7,058 nucleotides of DNA from an uncultured Spirochaetales bacterium (GCA_937902565.1 CALFMX010000265.1:1-7058); one strand, 5' to 3'; counted from the stretch's first letter, positions 1-5,811 are shown. Numbers and translations: made by a program. The notes: generated by a model from the sequence alone, not told the origin.

Positions 1-1
1 G

Positions 2-744
2 AATAACGTGTTGCCTGAATATCCAAGACCAATCATGGAGCGAGCAGAGTGGCAGAATCTTAACGGACTCTGGAAATATGCCATCCAGCCGGTAGGCAAA
101 CAAAAACCGACTGGTTTTGAAGGAGACATATTGGTACCTTTCGCTATTGAGTCGAGTCTTTCAGGTGTTCAAAAACGTGTGGGTAGTGACAATGAACTGT
201 GGTATCAACGTGATTTTTCTGTACCCTCCAAATGGAAAAATAACAAAATCCTGCTGCACTCGGTGCTGTAGACTGGAAAGCCGACGTATGGGTAAACGAT
301 GTGAAAGTCGGACAACACACCGGCGGTTATACTCCGTTTTCCTTTGATATCACCCCGGCACTGGTCAATGGTAAAAATACCGTCATGGTGAAAGTATGGG
401 ATTCTACTGACCAGGGATACCAGCCCCGCGGAAAGCAGGTGAACAAGCCTGAAGGTATCTGGTATACACCTGTAACGGGTATCTGGCAGACGGTCTGGTT
501 GGAACCAGTTCCCGAAACATATATAGAGAACCTTAAAATAACACCCGATATTGATAAGAATGTACTGAAAGTAGAAGCGTTCACAAGCGTGGTTGCACCG
601 GCACAAAAGGTGGAAGTGAAAATTAAGGAGGGAGATAAAGTGGTAGCTTCGTCTCAATCTATCAACAATGAGCCCGTGGAGATTATCATGCCGGAGAATG
701 TGAAGCTCTGGTCGCCCGACAGCCCTTACCTGTATGATGTGGAG
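2..744 (+). pseudogene. Glycoside hydrolase family 2 (beta-galactosidase-like) N-terminal fragment, frameshifted and truncated
   Basis: This is the non-catalytic N-terminal part of a GH2 glycosidase, a family of secreted or periplasmic enzymes that trim beta-linked sugars from polysaccharides. The frame is open at the left edge (N-N-V-L-P-E-Y-P-R-P), so the signal peptide and true start lie outside the window. The GH2 sugar-binding jelly-roll is visible in WQNLNGLWKY, YQRDF, WVNDVKVGQHTGGYTPFSFD and GIWYTPVTGIWQTVWLE. It is followed by the start of the immunoglobulin-like sandwich domain, ending in KLWSPDSPYLYDVEV. The TIM barrel with the catalytic glutamates is absent because unrelated DNA starts at ~745. 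The frame runs 2-271 and resumes after 260 in the +1 frame; one missing T restores a continuous protein. Base composition and codons are more AT-rich than in the rest of the window and resemble Bacteroidota. The family call is firm; the exact sugar specificity cannot be told. Confidence 0.85.
258..264 (+). other. Single-base deletion frameshift in the GH2 gene
   Basis: The frame that begins upstream reads K-N-N-K-I-L-L-H and then S-V-L-stop at 269-271. Restoring one T next to position 260 (CAC-TTC-GGT-GCT-GTA-GAC) gives H-F-G-A-V-D-W-K-A-D-V-W-V-N, the usual GH2 sequence, and leads directly into the downstream frame. The lesion is therefore located to within one or two bases. It may be a real mutation or a sequencing or consensus error at low coverage near a contig end. 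Confidence 0.85.
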
Positions 745-753
745 GTGCTGCTC
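739..753. other. Junction between unrelated sequences (probable assembly chimera)
   Basis: Up to ~744 the encoded protein is GH2 (SPYLYDVEV). From ~745 it is an ABC ATPase Walker B region (VLLFDEPLANLDP). A GH2 protein would continue with its sandwich domain and barrel. An ABC ATPase would be preceded by its Walker A and LSGGQ signature; neither partner is present. Both parents could plausibly encode E-V-L at this point, so a short shared word such as GAGGTGCTG is a likely bridge. GC content and codon choice change here. Confidence 0.85.
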
Positions 754-2880
754 TTCGACGAGCCACTGGCAAACCTCGATCCCGCTACCGGGCGCCATGC
801 CATAACACTGATCGATGAGATCAGCCGAAGCACCGACAAGACCATCATCATCATCGAGCACCGCCTCGAGGATGTGTTGGCGGCCCCGGTCGACCGGATC
901 ATAGCCATTGATGATGGGAGGATTGTCAGCGACTCAACGCCTGAGCAACTGCTCAAGAGCACTATACTCCTTGAGCTGGGGATTCGAGAACCGCTCTATC
1001 TGGCGGCCCTACGCCTCGCCGGCTGTGATATCACAGCCCTGGGGGATGTCAGCGCCCTTGAGCGGATGGACCTCGGCTGTTGTGAGAGCCAGGTGCGCTC
1101 CTGGCACCAGGAGAAGCGCACGCTCCCCCCTGTGTCCAACGAGGAGCCGATGCTCGAGATAACCGACCTTGGCTTCTCCTATGATGGTATCGTCGATGCG
1201 CTCGATGGCATCAACCTCTCGGTACAGGCGGGGGAGATGGTCTCGATCCTCGGCTCCAATGGGGCGGGCAAGTCGACCCTTGCCAGCCTCTTGATGGGGG
1301 TGCTCCACCCTGACCGTGGCACGATTGTCATGGATGGTCAGGACCTTGGCCACTATTCTGCGAGCCAGCGCTCCTCCCTCATCGGCTTTGTCATGCAGAA
1401 CCCCAACCATATGATCAGCTGCGATGTCGTCTACGATGAGGTTGCCTTCGCCCTTCGCCAACAGGGGTACGGAGAGGATGAGATCCGGGACCGGGTCATG
1501 GATGTCCTCGGCCTCTGTGGACTGCGGGAGTATCACCAGTGGCCGATCAGTGCACTCAGCTATGGGCAGAAGAAACGGGTCACCATCGCCAGTATCCTGG
1601 TGACCCGGGCCCGCCTGCTCATCCTCGATGAGCCGACTGCGGGCCAGGATTGGAGGCGGTATACCGCCTTGATGGAGTTCCTCTCAGATTTGAACAGGCG
1701 CCTCGGCCTGACCATCCTCTTCATCACCCACGATATGCACCTCGCCCTCCAGTATACCCATCGCTCGGTGGTCCTCGATGGAGGACACCTCATCTGTGAC
1801 AAGCGTACCAGCGAGGTCTTCAGCGACGAGGAGATCCTCAAGACGGCCAACCTGGAGGTGACCAGCCTCTATCGGCTGGCCAAGGCGTGCAAGATCGAGG
1901 AGATCCCCTCCTTCATCGAGACCTTTGTCACAGAAGAGGCCCATCGCAGGGGGGAGGGGGTGCGCGTTGCACCCCTCACGGAGAAGCCGATCGAACTTAT
2001 CGGCAAGCCGAAGCAGAAGAAGCGGCGGCCCGCTTCCAAGGAGGGGCGCAAGTTCGGCTTCGCCCTCCGTTACGAAGCGGGGGAGAGCATCCTCCACCGC
2101 TTGAGCGGGGTGACGAAGTTTGTCGGCTTCATCATCTGGATCATCTTCTGCCTCACCACCTTCGATATACGCTTCCTCATCCCGGCTACCATAGCGGCGT
2201 TTGCCCTGCTCTCGATGAGCCGGATCCCGCTCTCCAAGTTCAAGCCGTACATCATTGCGATGATCACCCTCATCGCCATGAATGCGCTCTTCATCTTCCT
2301 CTTCTCACCCGACCAAGGGACGCGGTACCTGGGTAGCCGCACCATCCTCTTCGGCTCTTCCCACTGGCGCTACGCCCTCTCGCTTGAGACGCTCTTCTAT
2401 CTTTTTGTGGTCAGTCTCAAGTACTTCTCGATCTTCCCGATGGCCCTGCTCTTTGTCTCGATCACCCAGCCGTCGGAGTTTGCCTCCTCCCTGAACCGCC
2501 TCGGCCTCTCCTACCGGATCAGCTACGCCGTCTCCCTGGCCCTGCGCTACCTGCCTGAGGTCACCAATACCTACGTCCATATCCTCCACGCCCAGATGGC
2601 ACGAGGGGTGAGCCTCTCATCTGATGTGCCGATCAAGAAGCGATTCTCCTCCCTGGCCCGTGTGCTCTCCCCCCTCGTCCTCTCCAGCCTCGACCGCATC
2701 GATGTCATCACCAATGCGATGGTCCTGCGTGGCTTCGGCCGCATGGAGAGGCGAACCTGGTACATGGAGTCCCGTCTATCGGCGAGCGACTATGTAATCA
2801 TGGCAACCCTGCTGCTCCTGTTGGCCTTCAGCCTCTATAGCCGGTTTGCCAAACATGTCATGTTCTGGTACCCGTTTTAA
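745..2880 (+). CDS. ECF transporter polypeptide: partial EcfA + complete EcfA' ATPase + EcfT membrane subunit (5'-truncated)
   Basis: This is the energy-coupling module of an ECF importer: two ABC ATPases hydrolyse ATP and the EcfT membrane subunit links them to a substrate-binding S-component. The open frame can be read from ATG 301, but residues encoded before ~745 are GH2 and do not belong to it. Numbering from 301, the first ATPase retains only Walker B (LLFDEP, Asp153-Glu154) and the switch His187; its Walker A and signature are lost at the join. A linker (~205-283) leads to a complete second ATPase: Walker A GSNGAGKST 318-326, Q-loop Gln366, signature LSYGQKK 419-425, Walker B LLILDEP 439-445, switch His477. 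A basic linker (KPKQKKRR) precedes EcfT, with AGESILHRLSGVTK at ~593-606, hydrophobic helices near 607-640, 650-668, 697-722 and 831-848, and the two coupling motifs ARG 767-769 and LRG 809-811. Double ATPases are known (YkoD, EcfAA'); having EcfT in the same chain is less usual. No S-component is in view, so the substrate (thiamine precursor, another vitamin or a metal) is unknown. Confidence 0.85.
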   Translation: MLLFDEPLANLDPATGRHAITLIDEISRSTDKTIIIIEHRLEDVLAAPVDRIIAIDDGRIVSDSTPEQLLKSTILLELGIREPLYLAALRLAGCDITALGDVSALERMDLGCCESQVRSWHQEKRTLPPVSNEEPMLEITDLGFSYDGIVDALDGINLSVQAGEMVSILGSNGAGKSTLASLLMGVLHPDRGTIVMDGQDLGHYSASQRSSLIGFVMQNPNHMISCDVVYDEVAFALRQQGYGEDEIRDRVMDVLGLCGLREYHQWPISALSYGQKKRVTIASILVTRARLLILDEPTAGQDWRRYTALMEFLSDLNRRLGLTILFITHDMHLALQYTHRSVVLDGGHLICDKRTSEVFSDEEILKTANLEVTSLYRLAKACKIEEIPSFIETFVTEEAHRRGEGVRVAPLTEKPIELIGKPKQKKRRPASKEGRKFGFALRYEAGESILHRLSGVTKFVGFIIWIIFCLTTFDIRFLIPATIAAFALLSMSRIPLSKFKPYIIAMITLIAMNALFIFLFSPDQGTRYLGSRTILFGSSHWRYALSLETLFYLFVVSLKYFSIFPMALLFVSITQPSEFASSLNRLGLSYRISYAVSLALRYLPEVTNTYVHILHAQMARGVSLSSDVPIKKRFSSLARVLSPLVLSSLDRIDVITNAMVLRGFGRMERRTWYMESRLSASDYVIMATLLLLLAFSLYSRFAKHVMFWYPF

Positions 2881-3141
2881 GGCAATCTGCCTCTAGTCGT
2901 CCAGATTTCTGTGCAGCGCCTAGCCGAGTGAACCAGGATGTGATGAGAGAGGGGGGTAGGTGTATTGGAATTCTTTATGCATGCGCCTACAAAGGCACAC
3001 GGGATGCACTGGTAACCAACAGGTAAAGACCCTATCAATTCGTACGCCGTTGTGGTAATTGCTTGCTATTCATCAACAAGGGAGTGGGAAACCCCCATGC
3101 TCTTTCAGAGGGACATATGGGGGTGCCGATCCTCTATGGTG
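2881..3141. other. Intergenic region between convergent genes, no supported gene
   Basis: This spacer separates the 3' ends of the ECF gene and the minus-strand membrane-protein gene. It contains a small hairpin directly after the ECF stop (AGGCA-ATC-TGCCT, 2880-2892), an imperfect stem-loop at 2982-2999 (TGCGCCT / AGGCACA around ACAA), and the stronger hairpin at 3091-3124 listed separately. None is followed by a clear T-tract, so no standard intrinsic terminator can be called for the ECF gene. The short open stretch at 3063-3254 has no family features and runs antisense into the neighbouring gene. Confidence 0.5.
3091..3124. repeat. Inverted repeat / hairpin downstream of the minus-strand membrane-protein gene
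   Basis: ACCCCCAT (3091-3098) and ATGGGGGT (3117-3124) are exact reverse complements around an 18-base loop. The loop holds a second small stem, CTCT-TTC-AGAG (3100-3110). It lies 17 bases beyond the stop codon of the minus-strand gene (3142-3144), which would suit a terminator or a 3'-end-stabilising hairpin. However, the minus strand continues TTTCCCACTCCC rather than with a run of T, so it is not a standard intrinsic terminator. Confidence 0.45.
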
Positions 3142-3579
3142 CTAATAGGATGAATAGACCGTGCAGAATCCCATCAGCACCAATACAGCGAATGTTATCA
3201 GCTGTACTACAATCGCCCGCACGGCCCCTCTTCTTGTCTCTTTCTTATTCATGACCAAGGCAATTATCAGGCCGACTACAGGGAAGAAGAACGTAAGGAA
3301 GAATCCTCCCCAAAATGATCCTTCGTCATAGCCTTGGGCTGTGGCATGGGTGACATATACGTTGGTCCTGTCAGCGGCTTGTGGCTTCTCATCTGCAGGT
3401 TTTTGCTCTACGAAGACGACTGTGTTGCTGTCGTCGAGGTACGCGAGGAGGGTATCCCCCCGGTACACAGTGAATGGTATGAGATCCTTGGATATGGTCT
3501 CTTTTTTGCCAGTGTCCAACAAAAGGGTGATGGCATCTGCTTCTATGCCGATTACCTTGCACTCATGTCTGTTCTCCAT
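3142..3579 (-). CDS. Hypothetical two-helix membrane protein
   Basis: I do not recognise this 145-residue protein. The first ~86 residues are soluble and look beta-rich (ITLLLDTGKKETI, DTLLAYLD, NTVVFVE), reminiscent of a small beta-barrel fold, with a charged linker (PADEKPQAAD) at ~61-70. Two hydrophobic helices follow at ~88-110 and ~119-141, separated by the basic loop NKKETRRG. The chain then ends at once (VYSSY). There is no signal peptide, so it is probably a C-terminally anchored inner-membrane protein with its N-terminal domain in the cytoplasm. I chose ATG 3577-3579 because GAAAGGAG (3589-3596) sits nine bases upstream. An in-frame ATG at 3598-3600 lies upstream of that site and only two bases from a TATACT box. 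The gene is divergent from the DksA-like gene and convergent with the ECF gene. Real coding status is supported by the ribosome site and the clear domain layout, not by a family match. Confidence 0.7.
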   Translation of the reverse strand: MENRHECKVIGIEADAITLLLDTGKKETISKDLIPFTVYRGDTLLAYLDDSNTVVFVEQKPADEKPQAADRTNVYVTHATAQGYDEGSFWGGFFLTFFFPVVGLIIALVMNKKETRRGAVRAIVVQLITFAVLVLMGFCTVYSSY

Positions 3580-3602
3580 CGCTACGGGCTCCTTTCCCAT
3601 AT

Positions 3603-3608
3603 AGTATA
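3603..3608 (-). promoter_or_regulatory. Candidate -10 element for the minus-strand membrane-protein gene
   Basis: The minus strand reads TATACT, five of six consensus bases. It would place the transcript start near 3596, just at the GAAAGGAG ribosome site, giving a very short leader and supporting the start at 3579 over the one at 3600. No good TTGACA-like -35 lies 16-18 bases further upstream (CTGTAT at 17), so this is tentative. Confidence 0.3.
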
Positions 3609-3877
3609 CACACCTCTCTCAAAACATACAGCTCTGCTATGATGTGAGAGCGTTGGGTATGATGGGTGTCCGTTGCACCGAGATCACCACATCCGGAATT
3701 CGCCGTTACCGATGAGATGTTCAGGTGTGAATTGGGTGGAAAAGAGCGAAGGTCCCTGCTTCCAGCCCTCTGCCAGGAGCACCCGCGCTTCTTTCTGTAG
3801 ATTGTGTGTGATTTGATGATTTGGAGCCTGTTTTGAGACATTCCGTCCTTATTGGTACGGATTTCCCTGCAAAGAGC
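3609..3877. other. Divergent intergenic region, nothing further recognised
   Basis: This is the spacer between the divergent membrane-protein and DksA-like genes. It has no long credible open frame on either strand: the frames that cross it lack ribosome sites and any family feature. I see no tRNA cloverleaf, tandem repeat or terminator here. Its base composition is nearer to the membrane-protein gene than to the GC-rich genes further right. Confidence 0.4.
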
Positions 3878-3911
3878 TTGACATATGGCAATCTTATCCC
3901 CATCTTATATT
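3878..3911 (+). promoter_or_regulatory. Candidate promoter of the DksA-like gene
   Basis: A perfect TTGACA is present at 3878-3883. Possible -10 boxes are TCTTAT (3903-3908, spacer 19) and the better match TATATT (3906-3911), whose 22-base spacer is too long. The -35 is clear and the -10 is ambiguous. The leader would be ~40-50 bases and would include the inverted repeat at 3919-3942. Confidence 0.4.
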
Positions 3912-3918
3912 GAACTAA

Positions 3919-3942
3919 ATCACGATTGCACTCGATTGTGAT
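3919..3942. repeat. Inverted repeat just upstream of the DksA-like ribosome site
   Basis: ATCACGAT (3919-3926) and ATTGTGAT (3935-3942) form an eight-pair stem in RNA, counting one G-U pair, around an eight-base loop. It ends two bases before the GAGGAGG ribosome site (3945-3951). It could be an operator for a dimeric regulator or an RNA hairpin that affects translation. No known operator consensus is matched. Confidence 0.35.
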
Positions 3943-3957
3943 ACGAGGAGGTCCGTT

Positions 3958-4317
3958 GTGTCTGACACGTTTGTACAGGAGATGGAGACGCAGCTGCTTG
4001 CAATGCGCAAGGAGTTGCTGGATAAGCTGAGCGAGGACAACAGCGACTTTCGTGAAATGGTCAACGCGATGGGGATCAAGGATAGCATCGATGTGGCAGC
4101 CGATGATATCGCCTTCAAGAAGATGGAGGCGATCAACAAGCATGAAGCGAACCGGCTACGCTCGATCGAGAATGCCCTCTCGAGGATCGCAAACGGAAAG
4201 TATGGCTTCTGCCTACGCTGTTCCAAGACAATACCGGAGGAGCGGCTGAGTGCCATTCCCTATGCTGTGTTGTGTATCGACTGCAAGAATGCCGAGGAGA
4301 GTCCCGGCAGGCGATAG
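3958..4317 (+). CDS. Short DksA/TraR-family zinc-finger transcription regulator
   Basis: DksA-family proteins insert a coiled coil into the secondary channel of RNA polymerase and, with ppGpp, change initiation at rRNA and biosynthetic promoters. This 119-residue protein is shorter than E. coli DksA (151) and longer than TraR (73). The N-terminal half is a helical hairpin (residues ~1-78) whose tip has D42-S-I-D45-V-A47, matching the D-x-x-D-x-A tip motif needed for DksA activity. The C-terminal zinc finger has Cys85, Cys88, Cys106 and Cys109, a C-x2-C-x17-C-x2-C spacing identical to E. coli DksA. The start is GTG at 3958, six bases after GAGGAGG (3945-3951). The gene stands alone, ending in a bidirectional terminator, with a TTGACA element and an inverted repeat upstream. 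It is most likely the chromosomal DksA equivalent, though a paralogue elsewhere in the genome cannot be excluded. Confidence 0.9.
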   Translation: MSDTFVQEMETQLLAMRKELLDKLSEDNSDFREMVNAMGIKDSIDVAADDIAFKKMEAINKHEANRLRSIENALSRIANGKYGFCLRCSKTIPEERLSAIPYAVLCIDCKNAEESPGRR

Positions 4318-4332
4318 CCCGTAGGAGTACAG

Positions 4333-4372
4333 AAAAAAGCAGGCAGCCTCTGTCCGGGCCGCCTGTTTTTTT
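4333..4372. terminator. Bidirectional intrinsic terminator between convergent genes
   Basis: A run of six A (4333-4338) precedes CAGGCAGCC (4340-4348). After an eight-base loop comes GGCCGCCTG (4357-4365), then seven T (4366-4372). The nine-pair stem has one A-C mismatch in the plus transcript but a G-U pair in the minus transcript. It therefore works as a terminator for both the DksA-like gene (+) and the hydrolase gene (-). The TAA stop of the hydrolase (4371-4373) lies inside the T-tract. Confidence 0.85.
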
Positions 4373-5024
4373 AGTGGATGAGGAAGGGATTGCTCCGCTC
4401 GTCCTCGATGGTGCTCGTCGGCCCGTGGCCGGGGAGCACCTGGGTTTGGCCGTCAAGGGCCAACAGTCGCCTGCAGCTTGCCAACAACTCCTTCATCGAG
4501 CCACCTCCCAGGTCGGTACGGCCGATCGAGCCGGCGAAGAGGGTATCTCCGGTGAGGACGAATTGACCATCCTCATGGTAGAAGGAGACTCCCCCGGGGG
4601 TGTGGCCCGGCGTCTTGATGACGGTGAGTTTGCTGTCCTCCAGAATCTGTCCATCGACGAGGAATCCGGTTGGTTCGGGCAGCAATTTCAAGTCTTCATC
4701 ATAGAGGGCGAGGAAACGGCGGTCGAAGCAGACGCGGCGCACCTTCTCGTACCCGCTCTTCCCCAGATAGGGGGCATCCTCCTCGCTCACCAATACCTCC
4801 AGGTCGGGGTATCGTACCGCAAGCGGTCCTGCGGCGGTGATGTGGTCCCAGTGGGTGTGGGTGAAGAGCATGGCAATCGGCCTGACCCCGTAGCGTTCAA
4901 TCTCACTGATGATCAGATCGCTGTCGTTGCCCGGGTCGACGATCCAGGCACTCTGTGTCTCCTCGTCGCCGAGGAGGTAACAGTTGGTTTGGTAGGGGCC
5001 GGTGACAAGGCGCTGGACGAACAT
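4371..5024 (-). CDS. Metallo-beta-lactamase-fold hydrolase, glyoxalase II-like
   Basis: This is a 217-residue cytoplasmic binuclear-metal hydrolase of the glyoxalase II / YcbL type, which typically cleaves thioesters such as S-lactoylglutathione or a related acyl-thiol. Metal ligands are plain: THTHWDH at 55-61 (His56, His58, Asp60, His61), His141 in PGHTPG, bridging Asp160 in TGDTLF, and His200 in PGHGPTS. The FAGSIGRTDL segment (163-172) is typical of this subfamily. The chain stops at NPFLIH soon after His200, so it lacks the C-terminal helical domain of true hydroxyacylglutathione hydrolase. The substrate may therefore be another thiol ester. The start at 5024 follows AAGGAG, which overlaps the TAG stop of the upstream gene three bases away, indicating co-transcription and coupling. 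Family call is firm; substrate unknown. Confidence 0.9.
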   Translation of the reverse strand: MFVQRLVTGPYQTNCYLLGDEETQSAWIVDPGNDSDLIISEIERYGVRPIAMLFTHTHWDHITAAGPLAVRYPDLEVLVSEEDAPYLGKSGYEKVRRVCFDRRFLALYDEDLKLLPEPTGFLVDGQILEDSKLTVIKTPGHTPGGVSFYHEDGQFVLTGDTLFAGSIGRTDLGGGSMKELLASCRRLLALDGQTQVLPGHGPTSTIEDERSNPFLIH

Positions 5025-5027
5025 GGT

Positions 5028-5585
5028 CTACTCCTTGTTCGAGTAGGTGATGGCGGCAGTGCGCCCCTTGATCTCCTTGCCGTTGAGCGTGGCGATCGCC
5101 TTCTCGCAGTTGGCCTCGCTCATGCTGATGAACGAGTACTTGTCATGGATGCGGATCGAGAAGATCTCGTCCTGCCCGATGCCGAGCTCATCCTGGAGGA
5201 TCTGGCTCAGCTCCTTGGTGTAGAGGCGCTTCATCTTGCCGATGTTCAGGTAGAGGGTGCGTGCCCCCTCGGGAAGCGGGCGCTCCTGGCGGGCTTTCGC
5301 CTCCTTCGGCTGTGCCTTCTCCTTCTGGGCTACGGGGCTCTCGCTCTTCGCAGTCTTTGCCGGGGCGCTCTTCGTCGTGCGCTTGGGGGTGTTGGCCTGG
5401 AGAATCTCCCTCAGCAGGTAGGCGGTGAAGTAACCGCGCAGCATGAAGGGAACATTCTTCTTGATCAGTTTTTTAAGACTCTCCAGTTCATCGGGGTTTG
5501 GGTCAGCCTTGGTTTTGCCACTCAATACTTGAATGGTCCCGATTACAAGGTCTTCGTTCGGCTTGCTCTTGTTGTTGTTATCCAT
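5028..5585 (-). CDS. Stand-alone DbpA-type RNA-binding domain protein
   Basis: This 185-residue protein appears to be an RNA-binding protein without a helicase core. In DbpA, a DEAD-box helicase, the equivalent C-terminal RRM-like domain recognises a 23S rRNA hairpin. Here that domain is at ~108-182: RTLYLNIGKMKRL, then QILQDELGIGQDEI, then SIRIHDKYSFISM, then AIATLNGKEIKGRTAAI. It lacks DEAD or Walker motifs. The N-terminal ~63 residues are helical with LKKLIKKNVPF; a disordered linker rich in Lys, Ala, Pro and Glu (~64-107) follows. ATG 5583-5585 is chosen over ATG 5589-5591 because AAGGAG ends eight bases before the former but only two before the latter. It is the first gene of an operon with the hydrolase. 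A role in ribosome assembly or RNA handling is inferred from the domain alone. Confidence 0.85.
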   Translation of the reverse strand: MDNNNKSKPNEDLVIGTIQVLSGKTKADPNPDELESLKKLIKKNVPFMLRGYFTAYLLREILQANTPKRTTKSAPAKTAKSESPVAQKEKAQPKEAKARQERPLPEGARTLYLNIGKMKRLYTKELSQILQDELGIGQDEIFSIRIHDKYSFISMSEANCEKAIATLNGKEIKGRTAAITYSNKE

Positions 5586-5805
5586 GAGCATGTCTCCTTG
5601 GTGATGATTTGCCCCCTGTGTGCCGGAGAGGGCTTGGGTAATGGACGTGGTGAGCGGATGGAGCCCGTAGGCCGGTTGGCGCTGGACAGAACGAAGCTTC
5701 TCCTCTCAGGGGGACCGTTGGTATCGGCACACACAAGAGCATCGCCTGCCCATGAAGTGGCAGGAACAACTGCTCCTTTCGTGCATTGTGTCCCATCTCA
5801 ATTCA
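5586..5805 (-). promoter_or_regulatory. Possible structured 5' leader of the RNA-binding protein/hydrolase operon
   Basis: If the promoter at 5812-5841 is used, the transcript has a leader of ~220 bases. In it CCTGCC (5745-5750) pairs exactly with GGCAGG (5759-5764). A long-range stem joins CCCCCTG (5612-5618) to CAGGGGG (5707-5713), extended by GAGAGG (5626-5631) with CCTCTC (5702-5707) around a seven-base bulge, ending shortly before the ribosome site. It does not match a riboswitch I recognise. Since the gene product binds RNA, feedback on this leader is possible but speculative. Confidence 0.3.
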
Positions 5806-5811
5806 CTGTTC

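Noticed and set aside
205..861. A 218-codon minus-strand frame
   Set aside because: It is antisense to the GH2 fragment and crosses the join; no ribosome site or family feature.
1009..1536. A 175-codon minus-strand frame
   Set aside because: It is a shadow of the second ECF ATPase, whose Walker and signature motifs are intact on the plus strand.
301..2880. An 859-residue sugar-binding/ABC transporter fusion protein
   Set aside because: Both halves are cut inside a domain, composition changes at the join, and the left half carries a frameshift. Reported instead as a GH2 fragment plus a truncated ECF gene.
3334..3642. A 102-codon plus-strand frame opposite the membrane-protein gene
   Set aside because: The minus strand has a good ribosome site and coherent membrane helices; the plus frame has neither.
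3878..3942. CRP or FNR operator upstream of the DksA-like gene
   Set aside because: The inverted repeat has ATCAC/GTGAT arms in the opposite order to CRP sites, and lacks the TTGAT-N4-ATCAA of FNR.
2881..3957. tRNA, CRISPR or transposon remnants in the AT-richer spacers
   Set aside because: No cloverleaf or T-loop motif, no regularly spaced direct repeats, and no transposase-like frame or terminal repeats were seen.
5578..5796. A 72-codon minus-strand frame in the leader of the RNA-binding gene
   Set aside because: No ribosome site precedes its ATG, and its His/Pro/Arg-rich composition looks like translated GC-rich non-coding DNA.
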